A stretch of 64,000 nucleotides of DNA from SHZL01 sp963815185 (GCA_963815185.1 CAWFGC010000014.1:186001-250000); one strand, 5' to 3'; shown: positions 17,989-26,403, numbered from the stretch's first letter. Translations and numbers: made by a program. The notes: generated by a model from the letters alone, not told the origin.

Positions 17989-18999
17989 TTAATATCCGGG
18001 TCTGGCGGAAACAGCCGCGGAATCCTGGTAATAAAGAAACAGCAATTTCAGCAGGCATAACAATAACAGTGCCGCAAGCCAATTGTGTGCGACCGCCAGC
18101 GCGATGGGCAAGCCCGAAAGAACGGATGCGATACCCACGGAAAATTCGGTCAGGATCAGCACCAGGATAACGACCCCGGTTGTGCGCTTCGCGCCGCCGC
18201 GGCGAATGGCGAGCATGGCCGTGAGCAAGATGATCCCTGTCGCCAGCAGCGCGCCCAGGCGGTGCGCCTTGTGAATGGCGATGCGCTCCGGGCCACCGAT
18301 GGCCATGCCTGAAGCCGTAACCTGGTGCCGGCGCGTGAGATCCATTGCGATTGCGAGGTCCGCACCCGGCCACCAGCTACCGTGGCAATCCGGCAGGCTG
18401 CGGCAGGACAGTGCGGCAAAATTGGCGCTGGTGAAGCCTCCCAGCAGAATCTGCGCGCACAGCAGAACGATGGCCGTCAGGACCATGCCCGCGGCCAGGC
18501 CCCCGCCGGCATGCCTGGCAGCTTTGGAGCCCAACGCGAACCACAGGCAAGCGAGCAAGCCCAGCATGGTGAATCCGCCGGCCAGATTTCCCATCACCAC
18601 GGCGGGATCGTGCAAACTGCCGGAGCGTATTCCGAGCCAGGCCAGGCCGACAGTCAAGGCCAATAAGGCCAGGCTGATCAAGCGGTGCCTTTTCTGCCAC
18701 ACGGCCAGAACATTGAGAAAAACCACCATCAAGCCCAGCAGGCTGGCAACCAGGCGGTGCAGCGGCGTGGCCCATGCCAGGGGCTGCGATGATTGTTCCA
18801 GCAATTGCCGGTAGGCTTCAGATCCGGTCGCCCGCAGCTTGCCGGCTGCCGATTGCGCGACTGCAGGCTCATGGCCGATGCGGCCATAACATTGAGGCCA
18901 TTCCGCACACCCAATGCCCGAATGCACCAGGCGCAAATAGGCGCTCAGTGAAACCAGTAAAATAACCAGGATCAATGAGATTCCCGTCAGTGTCTTCAA
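17989..18999 (-). CDS. ctaA: Heme A synthase (COX15/CtaA)
   Basis: Oxidises heme O to heme A for aa3/ba3-type cytochrome oxidases, in the inner membrane. The 336-residue protein has eight membrane segments in two pseudo-repeats. Heme-ligand histidines are seen in ATPLHRL, IAIHKAHRLGA and VAHNWLAA. The extracytoplasmic cysteine loop GIGCAEWPQCYG is present. It lies 15 bases upstream of cbpA and 10 bases downstream of a DUF1566 gene on the same strand, and about 1 kb from the heme-copper oxidase operon that would use its product. No heme O synthase (ctaB) is in the window. Confidence 0.9.
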   Translation of the reverse strand: MKTLTGISLILVILLVSLSAYLRLVHSGIGCAEWPQCYGRIGHEPAVAQSAAGKLRATGSEAYRQLLEQSSQPLAWATPLHRLVASLLGLMVVFLNVLAVWQKRHRLISLALLALTVGLAWLGIRSGSLHDPAVVMGNLAGGFTMLGLLACLWFALGSKAARHAGGGLAAGMVLTAIVLLCAQILLGGFTSANFAALSCRSLPDCHGSWWPGADLAIAMDLTRRHQVTASGMAIGGPERIAIHKAHRLGALLATGIILLTAMLAIRRGGAKRTTGVVILVLILTEFSVGIASVLSGLPIALAVAHNWLAALLLLCLLKLLFLYYQDSAAVSARPGY

Positions 19000-19009
19000 T
19001 CGTTTGCCC

Positions 19010-19741
19010 TCATCTGCGGCCTGATCGATGATCCCGTTCCAGTGCCCGGTTCAGTCCTTGACGCGGTTTATGCTGCCTGGGCTGTCCCCGAACCAGGCGC
19101 ACGAAACGGGGCGACTTCTTCCATTCTACCCGGTCCAGGCCGGTCTGGAAGTTCCACAGCCAGGCGGCGTTCCATTGAAATTGATAATCATTGGCCGACC
19201 AATATTCGCCCGGTTGTGTGAACGGAAAATAGCGCAGGTTGATGGTGGGTGGAGATTGGGTCTTGCGCGGGTCGCTGATGGACCCCAGTTCGTCGCGGCT
19301 GGGCATGCGCCAGTCGGTGTAACCACACCATCCCGCGGCGTTGACCGAAGCAACCAGTGCCGCGGTATCGCAGGAACTGCCGCTGCATGTGCCCGCATCC
19401 GGTGTGCCGCGATAATCCAGCTCGCCACCGTGCGCTTCCTGTGGTGCATACCAGCTATACGTGTTATGCCAGTCGTGCAGGCCGGGCTGATCTGATTTCA
19501 CTTCCCAGGTGAGGCCGGTGAACTGGTCCAGCACGCAGTTTCCCGGCGCGGCGGATGCATCCAGGACCTCGCCGGCCGCGCTCACCGCCCGGTACTTGGT
19601 GTCGTGAATTTCGGGTCCGGGAGCTGCATCACGCCCACATGCTGGCAACAGAAGAAAGGCGGCGGCCACTAATGCCGTTCTGGTTTCCTTGCGGCGTTTC
19701 CGACTCTGGTGAACGCAACTTACAGACATCTTCCGATTCAC
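19010..19741 (-). CDS. DUF1566 (Lcl C-terminal domain) lipoprotein
   Basis: A 243-residue exported protein. The N-terminus has a basic stretch and a hydrophobic core ending LLPACG, a lipobox, so it is probably lipid-anchored. The body is a DUF1566/Lcl domain, recognised by DQFTGLTWEVK, GYTDWRMPSRDEL, GEYWSAND and FVRLVRG. Such domains are found in secreted and fimbria-like proteins of unknown role. The start may be ATG 19741 or 19729. It is the first gene of a leftward group with ctaA, cbpA and cbpM. Confidence 0.75.
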   Translation of the reverse strand: MNRKMSVSCVHQSRKRRKETRTALVAAAFLLLPACGRDAAPGPEIHDTKYRAVSAAGEVLDASAAPGNCVLDQFTGLTWEVKSDQPGLHDWHNTYSWYAPQEAHGGELDYRGTPDAGTCSGSSCDTAALVASVNAAGWCGYTDWRMPSRDELGSISDPRKTQSPPTINLRYFPFTQPGEYWSANDYQFQWNAAWLWNFQTGLDRVEWKKSPRFVRLVRGQPRQHKPRQGLNRALERDHRSGRR

Positions 19742-19904
19742 TCTGCGTTTGCAACGACGTTCCGGCTGAAGCCATCATGATAATGCGAAAGGCGGCTGCT
19801 GGGCACTTTGCCTGTTGCAGAGGATCTGCAAGGGCTTCGCCGGGGCAGCATACCAAGGTGCACAAATAAAAGAGGTATTTAAAGTACGACAATAGAAGAA
19901 GTAT

Positions 19905-19945
19905 TTGATCTGCATCAACTGGGCTTGAGAAACTTTTGCTAGGAT
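19905..19945 (+). promoter_or_regulatory. FNR/Anr box and -10 element of the oxidase operon
   Basis: TTGATCTGCATCAA at 19905-19918 is a perfect match to the FNR consensus TTGAT-N4-ATCAA. TAGGAT at 19940-19945 is a reasonable -10 hexamer. With a transcription start near 19952, the box centre (19911.5) falls at about -41, the position of a class II FNR-activated promoter. The first gene begins at 20006. Oxygen-limited induction of the operon is therefore the inference. Confidence 0.75.
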
Positions 19946-20005
19946 TTGATGATCGGCGTACTGAAAGCCGGTCTCCATAAAACCACGGACAATGGGTGCA
20001 TTGAT

Positions 20006-20170
20006 ATGAATCAAGAGACGATCGACACTTCCGCTACCGAACGGGTTCCGGTCATGCAGAAAATCCTCGATAACCCTTTTATCCTGCTGTTCATCGGCGT
20101 TGTGTTTCCAACCGTTTTCTACATCGTCTGGGGCATCATGGAACTCATCACCATCCCCATCTCCAAGTAA
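20006..20170 (+). CDS. Small single-span membrane protein of the oxidase operon
   Basis: A 54-residue protein, ATG 20006, with a polar N-terminus and one hydrophobic helix (PFILLFIGVVFPTVFYIVW) near the C-terminus. It lies between the FNR promoter and subunit II, 24 bases upstream, with AAGAGGGTGA in the gap as that gene's ribosome site. Small accessory subunits of this kind accompany ba3- and cbb3-type oxidases (compare subunit IIa or CcoQ), but no sequence match is claimed. Confidence 0.65.
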   Translation: MNQETIDTSATERVPVMQKILDNPFILLFIGVVFPTVFYIVWGIMELITIPISK

Positions 20171-20194
20171 ACAACAAATCAAGAGGGTGACACC

Positions 20195-20746
20195 ATGAGC
20201 AGCATCCAACCCCCGGCTCAAACCATTTGGTGGAAACAGCCGCTGGACCGCGTTGAAGGGACCTGGATCGGCATTGCGCTGGTCTGGTCACTGATCATGT
20301 TTACCATGATGCCGTTGTGGCATGTTTACGGTAAGCAGAATCTCTCCAACGAAGCGTACCGGACGACGCCGGAAGCCTATATGGCCAAGACCCAGGCCAT
20401 GGTCAACCAGTACACCGTTCGCACCGAGACCAATCAGCAGATTCCGGTCGTCAGTCCGCCCCCGGGTAGCGACGTGTACCTGATTGCCCGCTTGTGGCAG
20501 TGGTGGCCGATCCTGGAATTGCAGAAGGGCCAGACCTACCGCCTGCACATTGCCTCGATGGACTGGCAACACGGGTTTTCCCTGCAGCCGGTGAATATCA
20601 ATACACAGATACTCCCCGGCTATGAGGTAGTGCTGACCATCACGCCCGATACCAGCGGCGATCAAACCATTATCTGTAACGAATTCTGCGGCATTGGCCA
20701 CCACACCATGGTGGGCAAGATCCTGATCAAGGAGGCTGGAGCATGA
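20195..20746 (+). CDS. Cytochrome c oxidase subunit II, CuA type
   Basis: A 183-residue subunit with one N-terminal membrane helix (about residues 22-43) and a periplasmic cupredoxin domain. The binuclear CuA site is complete: CNEFCGIGHHTM supplies C161, C165, H169 and M172, with the remaining histidine in MDWQHGF. It accepts electrons from cytochrome c or another periplasmic donor and passes them to subunit I. The short length and single helix point to the ba3 (type B) class. Its stop overlaps the subunit I start by four bases (ATGA). Confidence 0.87.
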   Translation: MSSIQPPAQTIWWKQPLDRVEGTWIGIALVWSLIMFTMMPLWHVYGKQNLSNEAYRTTPEAYMAKTQAMVNQYTVRTETNQQIPVVSPPPGSDVYLIARLWQWWPILELQKGQTYRLHIASMDWQHGFSLQPVNINTQILPGYEVVLTITPDTSGDQTIICNEFCGIGHHTMVGKILIKEAGA

Positions 20747-22455
20747 GCACTCAATTATTCAGAACTTGCCCGGAATCGGGTTTGCAGTTCCACAAGTCTG
20801 CCGAATGGCTGATGCGGGCCCATGCGGTTGCTGCCGTGGTGATGTTGTTGATCGGCGGTATTACCGCGCTGATGGTGACCCTGACACGTTGGCCTGCAGT
20901 GCATCTATTGCCGGCGGACAAGTTCTACCAGTTGCTGACCATTCACGGCATCAACATGCTGATCTTCTGGATCATTTTCTTCGAGATCGCGGTGCTGTAT
21001 TTCTGCAGTTCGACCTTGCTGCGGTGCCGTCTGGCGACGCCGCGGCTGGGATGGCTGGCGTTTGTGCTGATGGTGGCAGGAGTTGTGATCAACAATATGT
21101 CGGTGCTAAGCGGAAATTCCACGGTCATGATGACCTCCTATGTACCCATGCCGGCAAACCCGAATTTCTACCTGGGCCTGATCCTGTTCGCGGTGGGCGC
21201 GCTGATCGGTTGTTTCATTTTCCTTGGCACGCTGGTGGTTGCCAAGGAAGAAAAAACCTATGAGGGATCGATTCCACTGGTGACGTTTGGCGCCATGACG
21301 GCCTGCATCATCGCCATTTTCACCATCGCCATGGGCGCGGTGATCCTGATCCCGACCTACCTGTGGTCCATCGGCCTGATTTCGCACATCGACCCGGCGA
21401 TGTACCGCCTGGTCTGGTGGGGATTCGGCCATTCATCGCAGCAGATCAATGTCGCTGCTCATGTCTCAGTGTGGTACGCCATCGCGGCCATCGTCTTTGG
21501 CGCCAAGCCACTGTCGGAAAAAGTCAGCCGTATGGCATTCCTGCTGTATATCTGCTTTCTGCAATTGGCTTCGGCGCATCACCTGCTGGTCGATCCCGGC
21601 CTCAGTTCGACCTGGAAAATCTTCAATACCAGTTATGCGATGTATCTCGCGGTACTGGCCAGTATGGTGCATGGTCTGACCGTGCCGGGCTCGATCGAAG
21701 TGGCTCAGCGAGCCAAGGGGCTCAGCCGCGGCCTGTTCGAGTGGCTGCGCAAAGCGCCCTGGGGCAACCCGGTATTCTCCGGTATGTTCATATCCTTGGT
21801 CGGCTTCGGCTTTATCGGTGGCATCTCCGGCGTGGTGATGGGTACCGAGCAGATCAACATCATTATTCATAACACCATCTATGTGCCCGGTCATTTCCAT
21901 GCGACGGTGGTATTGGGTACGACGCTGGCCTTCATGTCACTGACCTATTTCCTGATCCCGGTATTGTTCCGCCGGCAAGTGATGTTTCCGGTGCTGGCCA
22001 AATGGCAGCCTTATTTGTTTGGCATCGGTATGGGCGTATTTACGCTGGCCATGATGGGCGCGGGCACACTCGGGGTTGAACGGCGCCACTGGGACATGGC
22101 CTTTACCGATTCCCTGCTTGGCTTCGATTATCCCGCCAGCGCCTACACATTGATGGGTGTTGTGGGTGTTAGTGGCATGGCGGCTATCGTCGGCGGTGCG
22201 GTATTCGTGCTGATTACGGTACTTTCGGTGTTTTTCGGTAAACGCGTCGGCTCCGAGTCAACCTACGGCACGGCAACGACCCGCTTGATGCGGGCCGAGC
22301 CGGACATCATGCCGCAAGGCGGTCATGCGGCCGCTGGCAAGTGGGGTTTTGCGGCGCCGGGTACGTTCCTGTTCGCGCTGTTTTTCCTGGCCATTTTCGT
22401 CATTTACTATGCTGTGAATTGGAAATACCTTGCTTCGGTCTGGCCGATGTCATAG
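20743..22455 (+). CDS. Heme-copper oxidase subunit I (ba3/type B-like)
   Basis: A 570-residue polytopic subunit that reduces O2 to water and pumps protons. All metal ligands can be placed: low-spin heme His68 in TIHGINML and its partner in GHFHAT (384/386, which also holds the high-spin heme ligand), and CuB ligands His230 in GFGHSS plus the pair 279/280 in SAHHLLVDP. The HPEVY-type Tyr crosslink motif of A-type enzymes is absent, as expected for the ba3/type B group. It follows subunit II with a 4-bp overlap. A terminator comes right after the stop. Confidence 0.88.
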   Translation: MSTQLFRTCPESGLQFHKSAEWLMRAHAVAAVVMLLIGGITALMVTLTRWPAVHLLPADKFYQLLTIHGINMLIFWIIFFEIAVLYFCSSTLLRCRLATPRLGWLAFVLMVAGVVINNMSVLSGNSTVMMTSYVPMPANPNFYLGLILFAVGALIGCFIFLGTLVVAKEEKTYEGSIPLVTFGAMTACIIAIFTIAMGAVILIPTYLWSIGLISHIDPAMYRLVWWGFGHSSQQINVAAHVSVWYAIAAIVFGAKPLSEKVSRMAFLLYICFLQLASAHHLLVDPGLSSTWKIFNTSYAMYLAVLASMVHGLTVPGSIEVAQRAKGLSRGLFEWLRKAPWGNPVFSGMFISLVGFGFIGGISGVVMGTEQINIIIHNTIYVPGHFHATVVLGTTLAFMSLTYFLIPVLFRRQVMFPVLAKWQPYLFGIGMGVFTLAMMGAGTLGVERRHWDMAFTDSLLGFDYPASAYTLMGVVGVSGMAAIVGGAVFVLITVLSVFFGKRVGSESTYGTATTRLMRAEPDIMPQGGHAAAGKWGFAAPGTFLFALFFLAIFVIYYAVNWKYLASVWPMS

Positions 22456-22471
22456 CGCGAGCGCGCCGCGG

Positions 22472-22507
22472 AAAATGCCGGGCAGGGTAGATCGCCCGGC
22501 ATTTTTT
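22472..22507 (+). terminator. Rho-independent terminator after oxidase subunit I
   Basis: AATGCCGGGC and GCCCGGCATT form a perfect 10-bp stem around a loop of about ten bases, followed by a T run (to 22507). It sits between subunit I and SCO. Either SCO and the fusion gene depend on read-through, which would lower their expression relative to the oxidase subunits, or they have their own promoter. Confidence 0.75.
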
Positions 22508-22525
22508 CTGCTGAGGCCGGTTCAA

Positions 22526-23356
22526 ATGAAGTTACCGTCAATGTGCAAACTACCTTACTTCGCCGTACTGGCGCTGACATCGCTGTTGGCGGCGCCAGTA
22601 GTATCCGCGCAAACTGTTGCCGGCGAGCAGTACGATGCGGACCAGGCCCTGGCGGTGTCCCAGGCGGCCGTCGGTAACACACTGGCGGATCTTCAATTCA
22701 CCGACACCCGGGAAAAGCCTGTGTCATTGTATGACTACAGGGGTAAACCGCTCCTGATCAGTATGATTTTCACATCCTGCTATCATATTTGCCCGGTGCT
22801 TACACGCAACCTGGGAAACGCGGTAGAGGCGGCGCGCGAAGCCCTGGGCGATGACAGTTTCCAGGTATTGACCATCGGCTTCGACAGCGCCAATGATTCG
22901 CCCGACGCGATGCGCGTTTTTGCCGCGGAGCAGAGTATCAACGATCCTCATTGGGCGTTCTTGAGCACCAGGCAGCAAACCCTGGATCGGTTGGTCGACG
23001 CAATCGGTTTCGTCTACTTCCCTTCACCCCGTGGATTCGATCATATCAATCAGGTGACTGTCGTGGATCGCGACGGTGTTGTTTACCGGCAGGTTTATGG
23101 TGCGGCATTCGACTTGCCGGCATTGGTGGAGCCCTTGAAGGAACTGGTATTCAATCGCCCCCAGGCAGGCGGCCATATTGTTTCCAGTATGTTTGACCGC
23201 GTCCGTCTGTTCTGCACGGTATACGACCCTAACACCGGGCGCTATCGCTTTGATTATTCCCTTTTTGTGCAGATTGCCATCGGCGCGTTGGCCATACTTG
23301 CCGTCACCGGCTGGCTGTTGCTGGAGGGCCGGCGGCGCAGGCGTTCGGGAGATTGA
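22526..23356 (+). CDS. SCO1/SenC-family copper chaperone for CuA assembly
   Basis: A 276-residue thioredoxin-fold protein that delivers copper to, or reduces, the CuA site. The signal peptide (LALTSLLAAPVVSA) is followed by the fold with CYHICP as the Cu-binding CxxxC, and the distal His in GFDHINQV. A C-terminal hydrophobic helix (IAIGALAILAVTGWLLL) then anchors it, an arrangement common in oxidase-linked SCO proteins. Start ATG 22526 has GAGG upstream and follows the terminator; earlier starts would lie in that hairpin. Its TGA overlaps the next start (TGATG). Confidence 0.85.
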   Translation: MKLPSMCKLPYFAVLALTSLLAAPVVSAQTVAGEQYDADQALAVSQAAVGNTLADLQFTDTREKPVSLYDYRGKPLLISMIFTSCYHICPVLTRNLGNAVEAAREALGDDSFQVLTIGFDSANDSPDAMRVFAAEQSINDPHWAFLSTRQQTLDRLVDAIGFVYFPSPRGFDHINQVTVVDRDGVVYRQVYGAAFDLPALVEPLKELVFNRPQAGGHIVSSMFDRVRLFCTVYDPNTGRYRFDYSLFVQIAIGALAILAVTGWLLLEGRRRRRSGD

Positions 23357-25419
23357 TGCTGGCAACCGTGCGCAAGGCCGGTCGTTGGGGGTTCAACTAT
23401 TGCGACCGGCTGCTGGAGACAGGATTTGGCACCCGGCTGAATCCGCTGCTGCACCTCGGTGCAATGACCATCTTCTTCTGCTGGATCGTATTGGTGAGCG
23501 GTATCTGGCTGCTTGTATTCTTCCACACCAGCGTCGAAGGCGCCTATGAATCCGTTGAGTACCTGACCCACGATCAATGGTATTTCGGTGGCGTCATGCG
23601 CAGCCTGCACCGCTACGCTTCGGATGCCGCCATCGTCACTCTGGCGTTGCATATCGTCAAAGAGTTTGTATTCGACCGCTATCGCGGCAAACGCTGGTTC
23701 AGCTGGATCACCGGCATACCGCTGTTGTGGCTGATCATTCCACTGGGCATTACCGGCTACTGGCTGGTATGGGACAAGCTCGCTCAGTATGTCGCACTGA
23801 CTTCGGCAGAACTGTTGGACGCCCTGCCCATTTTTACCGATTCCATGGCGCGCAACTTCCTCAGCGCCGACAGCCTGAGCAACCGGTTCTTTACGCTGAT
23901 GGCTTTCCTGCACCTGATCGGATTGCCTTTGTTCCTGGTCTTCGGCATCTGGCTGCATGTCTTCCGCATCAGTGGGCCCCGGATCAACCCACCCAGAGCC
24001 CTGATGGCCGGAACCCTGATAACACTGGTGCTGTTGTCATTGGCCTACCCGGCACTGAGCCAGGACGAGGCGGACCTGGCGATCGCGCCGCAAAGCCTGT
24101 CGCTGGATTGGTATTACCTGCTGGTCTATCCACTGATGAAATCCTGGTCTCCCGGTGGTTTGTGGTTGCTGCTGACGGGTTTCAGCCTGTTGCTGTTCAT
24201 CGCCCCGTGGTTGCCGCCGGTTGCGAAGCCGCCCGTTGCGCGGGTCGATTTGAAAAACTGCAATGGCTGCAAGCGCTGCGTGGATGATTGTCCCTACGGC
24301 GCGGTTATGATGCAGCCGCGTACCGATGGCACGGCCTATGAACAGGAAGCCGTGGTCGATGCGGCGCTTTGCACCAGTTGCGGCATTTGCGTTGGCGCCT
24401 GCCCAACGACAACACCGTTCCGCAAAGCCAGCGCATTATCGCCCGGAATCGATTTGCCCGATTTGAGCGCAGCGCTGTTGCGGGATCAGATCGAGGCTGC
24501 CGGCGCTGCGCTCGCGGGGCAGCAGCGGGTGATGGTTTTTACCTGCGCGGGCAGCGCGATTTTCAAGCCGTTGGCTGATCGAGGTACCGCGATCATCGGC
24601 GTGCGTTGCATGGCCCACCTGCCGCCGCCGTTCGTGGACTTTATCCTGAGCCGCGATCTTGCCGACGGGGTGTTCCTGGCCGGCTGCGCCGGTGGGGACT
24701 GCGAGTACCGTCTGGGCATCGAATGGACGCAGGGGCGCATCGGCCGGCAGCGGGATCCGCACCTGCGCAAACGTATCGATGATCGGCGTGTCGCACTGGG
24801 CTGGGACGATGCCTGGAACCGCCCCGGCCAACCGGCCAAAGCGCTTGCTGCATTCAAGGCTTCTCTGGCCGATCTGGGTGGTTTGACCGCTGCGCCCGAA
24901 GCGGCCCGGGGCGCCAGGAAGTGGCTGGCCAGGATGCCATTGCGCGCAATCGCTTACTGCCTGTTTGCTGTTGCAGCGAGCACTTTTTCCGCCTGGCCTT
25001 CCTTCAGCCTCACGGAACCTGACCAGGCCGTGATTTCCTTGACCTTCTCTCATGCCGGCAAACGGGTCGAGGACTGCCACCGCTTGACCCAGGATGAACT
25101 GAACCAGTTGCCTCCCAATATGCGTAAGCCCATGGACTGCCCGCGCGAACGCAAGCCGGTAAGGGTGGAATTCCGGGTCGATGGCACCAGCCTGTATCAG
25201 GCGTCATTGCCGCCCAGTGGCATATGGAGCGATGGTGAATCAACCGTTTATGCACGTTTCCCGGTAACCGCCGGAAAACATGTGCTGTTTGTCGGTATGA
25301 ACGACTCGGGCACTGACACGGGATTTGACTATCAGCTTGAAGCCAACGTCAAATTGGTGCCGCAACAGCATGTCGTGGTCGAATTCGATCACGACCGGCA
25401 GGTTTTTGTTTTTCGTTAG
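23356..25419 (+). CDS. Cytochrome b / 2x[4Fe-4S] / FlpD (MvhD-like) fusion protein
   Basis: A 687-residue redox fusion. Residues 1-230 are a cytochrome b6-type N-terminal domain with heme-ligand pairs His85/His99 and His186/His201 (spacings 14 and 15, as in b6). More membrane helices follow to about 285. Then come two [4Fe-4S] motifs: C302-C305-C308-C312 and C339-C342-C345-C349. Residues 390-480 are an FlpD/MvhD-type domain (the 'hydrogenase iron-sulfur subunit' family) with C397, C418, C444 and C449. A further helix near 530-545 and a C-terminal beta-rich domain (550-687) of no recognised family complete it. It could pass electrons between quinol hemes and a soluble or flavin partner. Start ATG overlaps the SCO stop; TTG 23353 is less likely. 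Confidence 0.82.
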   Translation: MLATVRKAGRWGFNYCDRLLETGFGTRLNPLLHLGAMTIFFCWIVLVSGIWLLVFFHTSVEGAYESVEYLTHDQWYFGGVMRSLHRYASDAAIVTLALHIVKEFVFDRYRGKRWFSWITGIPLLWLIIPLGITGYWLVWDKLAQYVALTSAELLDALPIFTDSMARNFLSADSLSNRFFTLMAFLHLIGLPLFLVFGIWLHVFRISGPRINPPRALMAGTLITLVLLSLAYPALSQDEADLAIAPQSLSLDWYYLLVYPLMKSWSPGGLWLLLTGFSLLLFIAPWLPPVAKPPVARVDLKNCNGCKRCVDDCPYGAVMMQPRTDGTAYEQEAVVDAALCTSCGICVGACPTTTPFRKASALSPGIDLPDLSAALLRDQIEAAGAALAGQQRVMVFTCAGSAIFKPLADRGTAIIGVRCMAHLPPPFVDFILSRDLADGVFLAGCAGGDCEYRLGIEWTQGRIGRQRDPHLRKRIDDRRVALGWDDAWNRPGQPAKALAAFKASLADLGGLTAAPEAARGARKWLARMPLRAIAYCLFAVAASTFSAWPSFSLTEPDQAVISLTFSHAGKRVEDCHRLTQDELNQLPPNMRKPMDCPRERKPVRVEFRVDGTSLYQASLPPSGIWSDGESTVYARFPVTAGKHVLFVGMNDSGTDTGFDYQLEANVKLVPQQHVVVEFDHDRQVFVFR

Positions 25420-25436
25420 CGGGCCAGGAGAAATCG

Positions 25437-25830
25437 ATGCAGTTGCTGCAATGGAAACCGTCCTTCACTCTGGGTATCCCGGCGGTTGATCTCGAGCACC
25501 GTGAAATGATCGAGATGATCAACGCGGTGTATGCCAGTGTGGAAGACGAGCACGATGTGGAAGCGGTGCAGGCCGTCGCTGGCCGACATCCATGCGGGCA
25601 TTTCCGCACATTTTGCGCTGGAGGAGCGCCTGATGCGCGAAGCTGCCTACCCGGAATACGCAGGTCACAAAGCCAGTCACGAGGACTTGCTGGATCAGAT
25701 CAGGGACATGATGGATGCCCATGCGGACGACCCGGAAGCGGGCCGGAAGCGATTGCAGCGCAGTCTATCAGACTGGTTTGGCCAGCATTTCGCCACCTTC
25801 GATGCCCGCCTGCATGAGGCTTCGCTTTAG
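25437..25830 (+). pseudogene. Bacteriohemerythrin (frameshifted)
   Basis: A 130-residue O2-binding di-iron protein split by one extra base at about 25574-25580. The first frame (ATG 25437, AGGAG ribosome site) has the opening WKPSFTLGIPAVDLEHREM with the first His. The second continues LADIHAGISAHFALEERLM, HKASHEDLL and WFGQHFATFD, giving the remaining His, Glu and Asp ligands. All seven iron ligands exist once the frame is joined. It is the last gene of the FNR-controlled oxidase cluster, 17 bases after the fusion gene, which suggests oxygen delivery or sensing for the oxidase. Confidence 0.85.
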
Positions 25831-25875
25831 GTCTATTCATCCGGGCTTGATTCGTGGCAAAAAAAACGCGTCAAA

Positions 25876-26023
25876 GTAACAGCCAATACAGAAGTGCCTT
25901 GCGAACCGGGACGGCCGATTGCTGTGTCGCTCGCCTTGCGAATATGCGAGAGCTATTCGACGCGGCTCGCTTCGTGCACTCGGCTCGTCCGGGCTCGCCT
26001 TTCACTCCCGTATTGGCTGTTAC
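25876..26023. repeat. 148-bp palindromic MITE-like element
   Basis: The two ends are imperfect inverted repeats of 21 bp (GTAACAGCCAATAC plus AGTG, 19 of 21 identical), and pairing continues inward through GCGA-CC-GGACG-GCCGA for about 45 bases per arm. The whole element can fold into one long hairpin. It has no open frame of note. It lies between the hemerythrin and HNH genes; no target duplication is obvious. This fits a non-autonomous transposable or REPIN-like element. Confidence 0.65.
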
Positions 26024-26045
26024 AGGCCACTAGACACCGTGGATG

Positions 26046-26264
26046 TCATCCGCCGTCGCTTAAACGCCTTCTAACTTCTTCTGCGTACCTTTCACAGTCA
26101 AGTGGCGCTTTAGCCTTGTGTCTCGAGTTATTGCAATGCCAACATGCAGCAACGATGTCTGCAGCTGCATTGCTCCCTCCTTGTAGTCGTGCGATCAGAT
26201 GTTCAGCCGCACTGAGAGCGCCTTGCATAACCTTCCGTGATCCAATATTGACGAGAATACTCAT
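26046..26264 (-). CDS. Small HNH-type protein or fragment
   Basis: A 72-residue frame with the core of an HNH nuclease: AAEHLIARLQGGSNAAADIV followed by ACWHCNNSRH. The first His, the Asn and the terminal His of the beta-beta-alpha metal fold can be placed; only the second half of the usual zinc Cys pairs is present. It may be a complete mini-HNH protein or the tail of a larger gene. The region between it and the sigma-factor gene (26265-26580) holds the sigma operon promoter and otherwise nothing clear. Confidence 0.5.
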   Translation of the reverse strand: MSILVNIGSRKVMQGALSAAEHLIARLQGGSNAAADIVAACWHCNNSRHKAKAPLDCERYAEEVRRRLSDGG

Positions 26265-26376
26265 CGGCGCATCCGGCTGTCGTTATCGATCGACCCGCGG
26301 GCAGGGCGGAACACGATCACTCATTACACGTTTTTTGATCCGACAGGCAAAACAGCTGCAAATTCCGGCCGCCGTT

Positions 26377-26403
26377 TGTAACCCTTATCACCCGGCACAC
26401 GTA
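26377..26403 (+). promoter_or_regulatory. ECF-type promoter of the sigma/NrsF operon
   Basis: TGTAACC at 26377-26383, a 16-base spacer, and CGTA at 26400-26403. The same layout (TGTAACC, 16 bases, CGAA) precedes the spondin gene at 27914. GTAACC-N16-CG is the type of motif used by SigF-like ECF sigma factors paired with NrsF, so this is probably an autoregulated promoter. The leader to the start codon is about 170 bases. Confidence 0.65.

Noticed and set aside
23356..25419. Part of a hydrogenase or heterodisulfide reductase complex
   Set aside because: No hydrogenase large or small subunit, maturation gene or HdrABC is anywhere in the window; the neighbours are oxidase genes.
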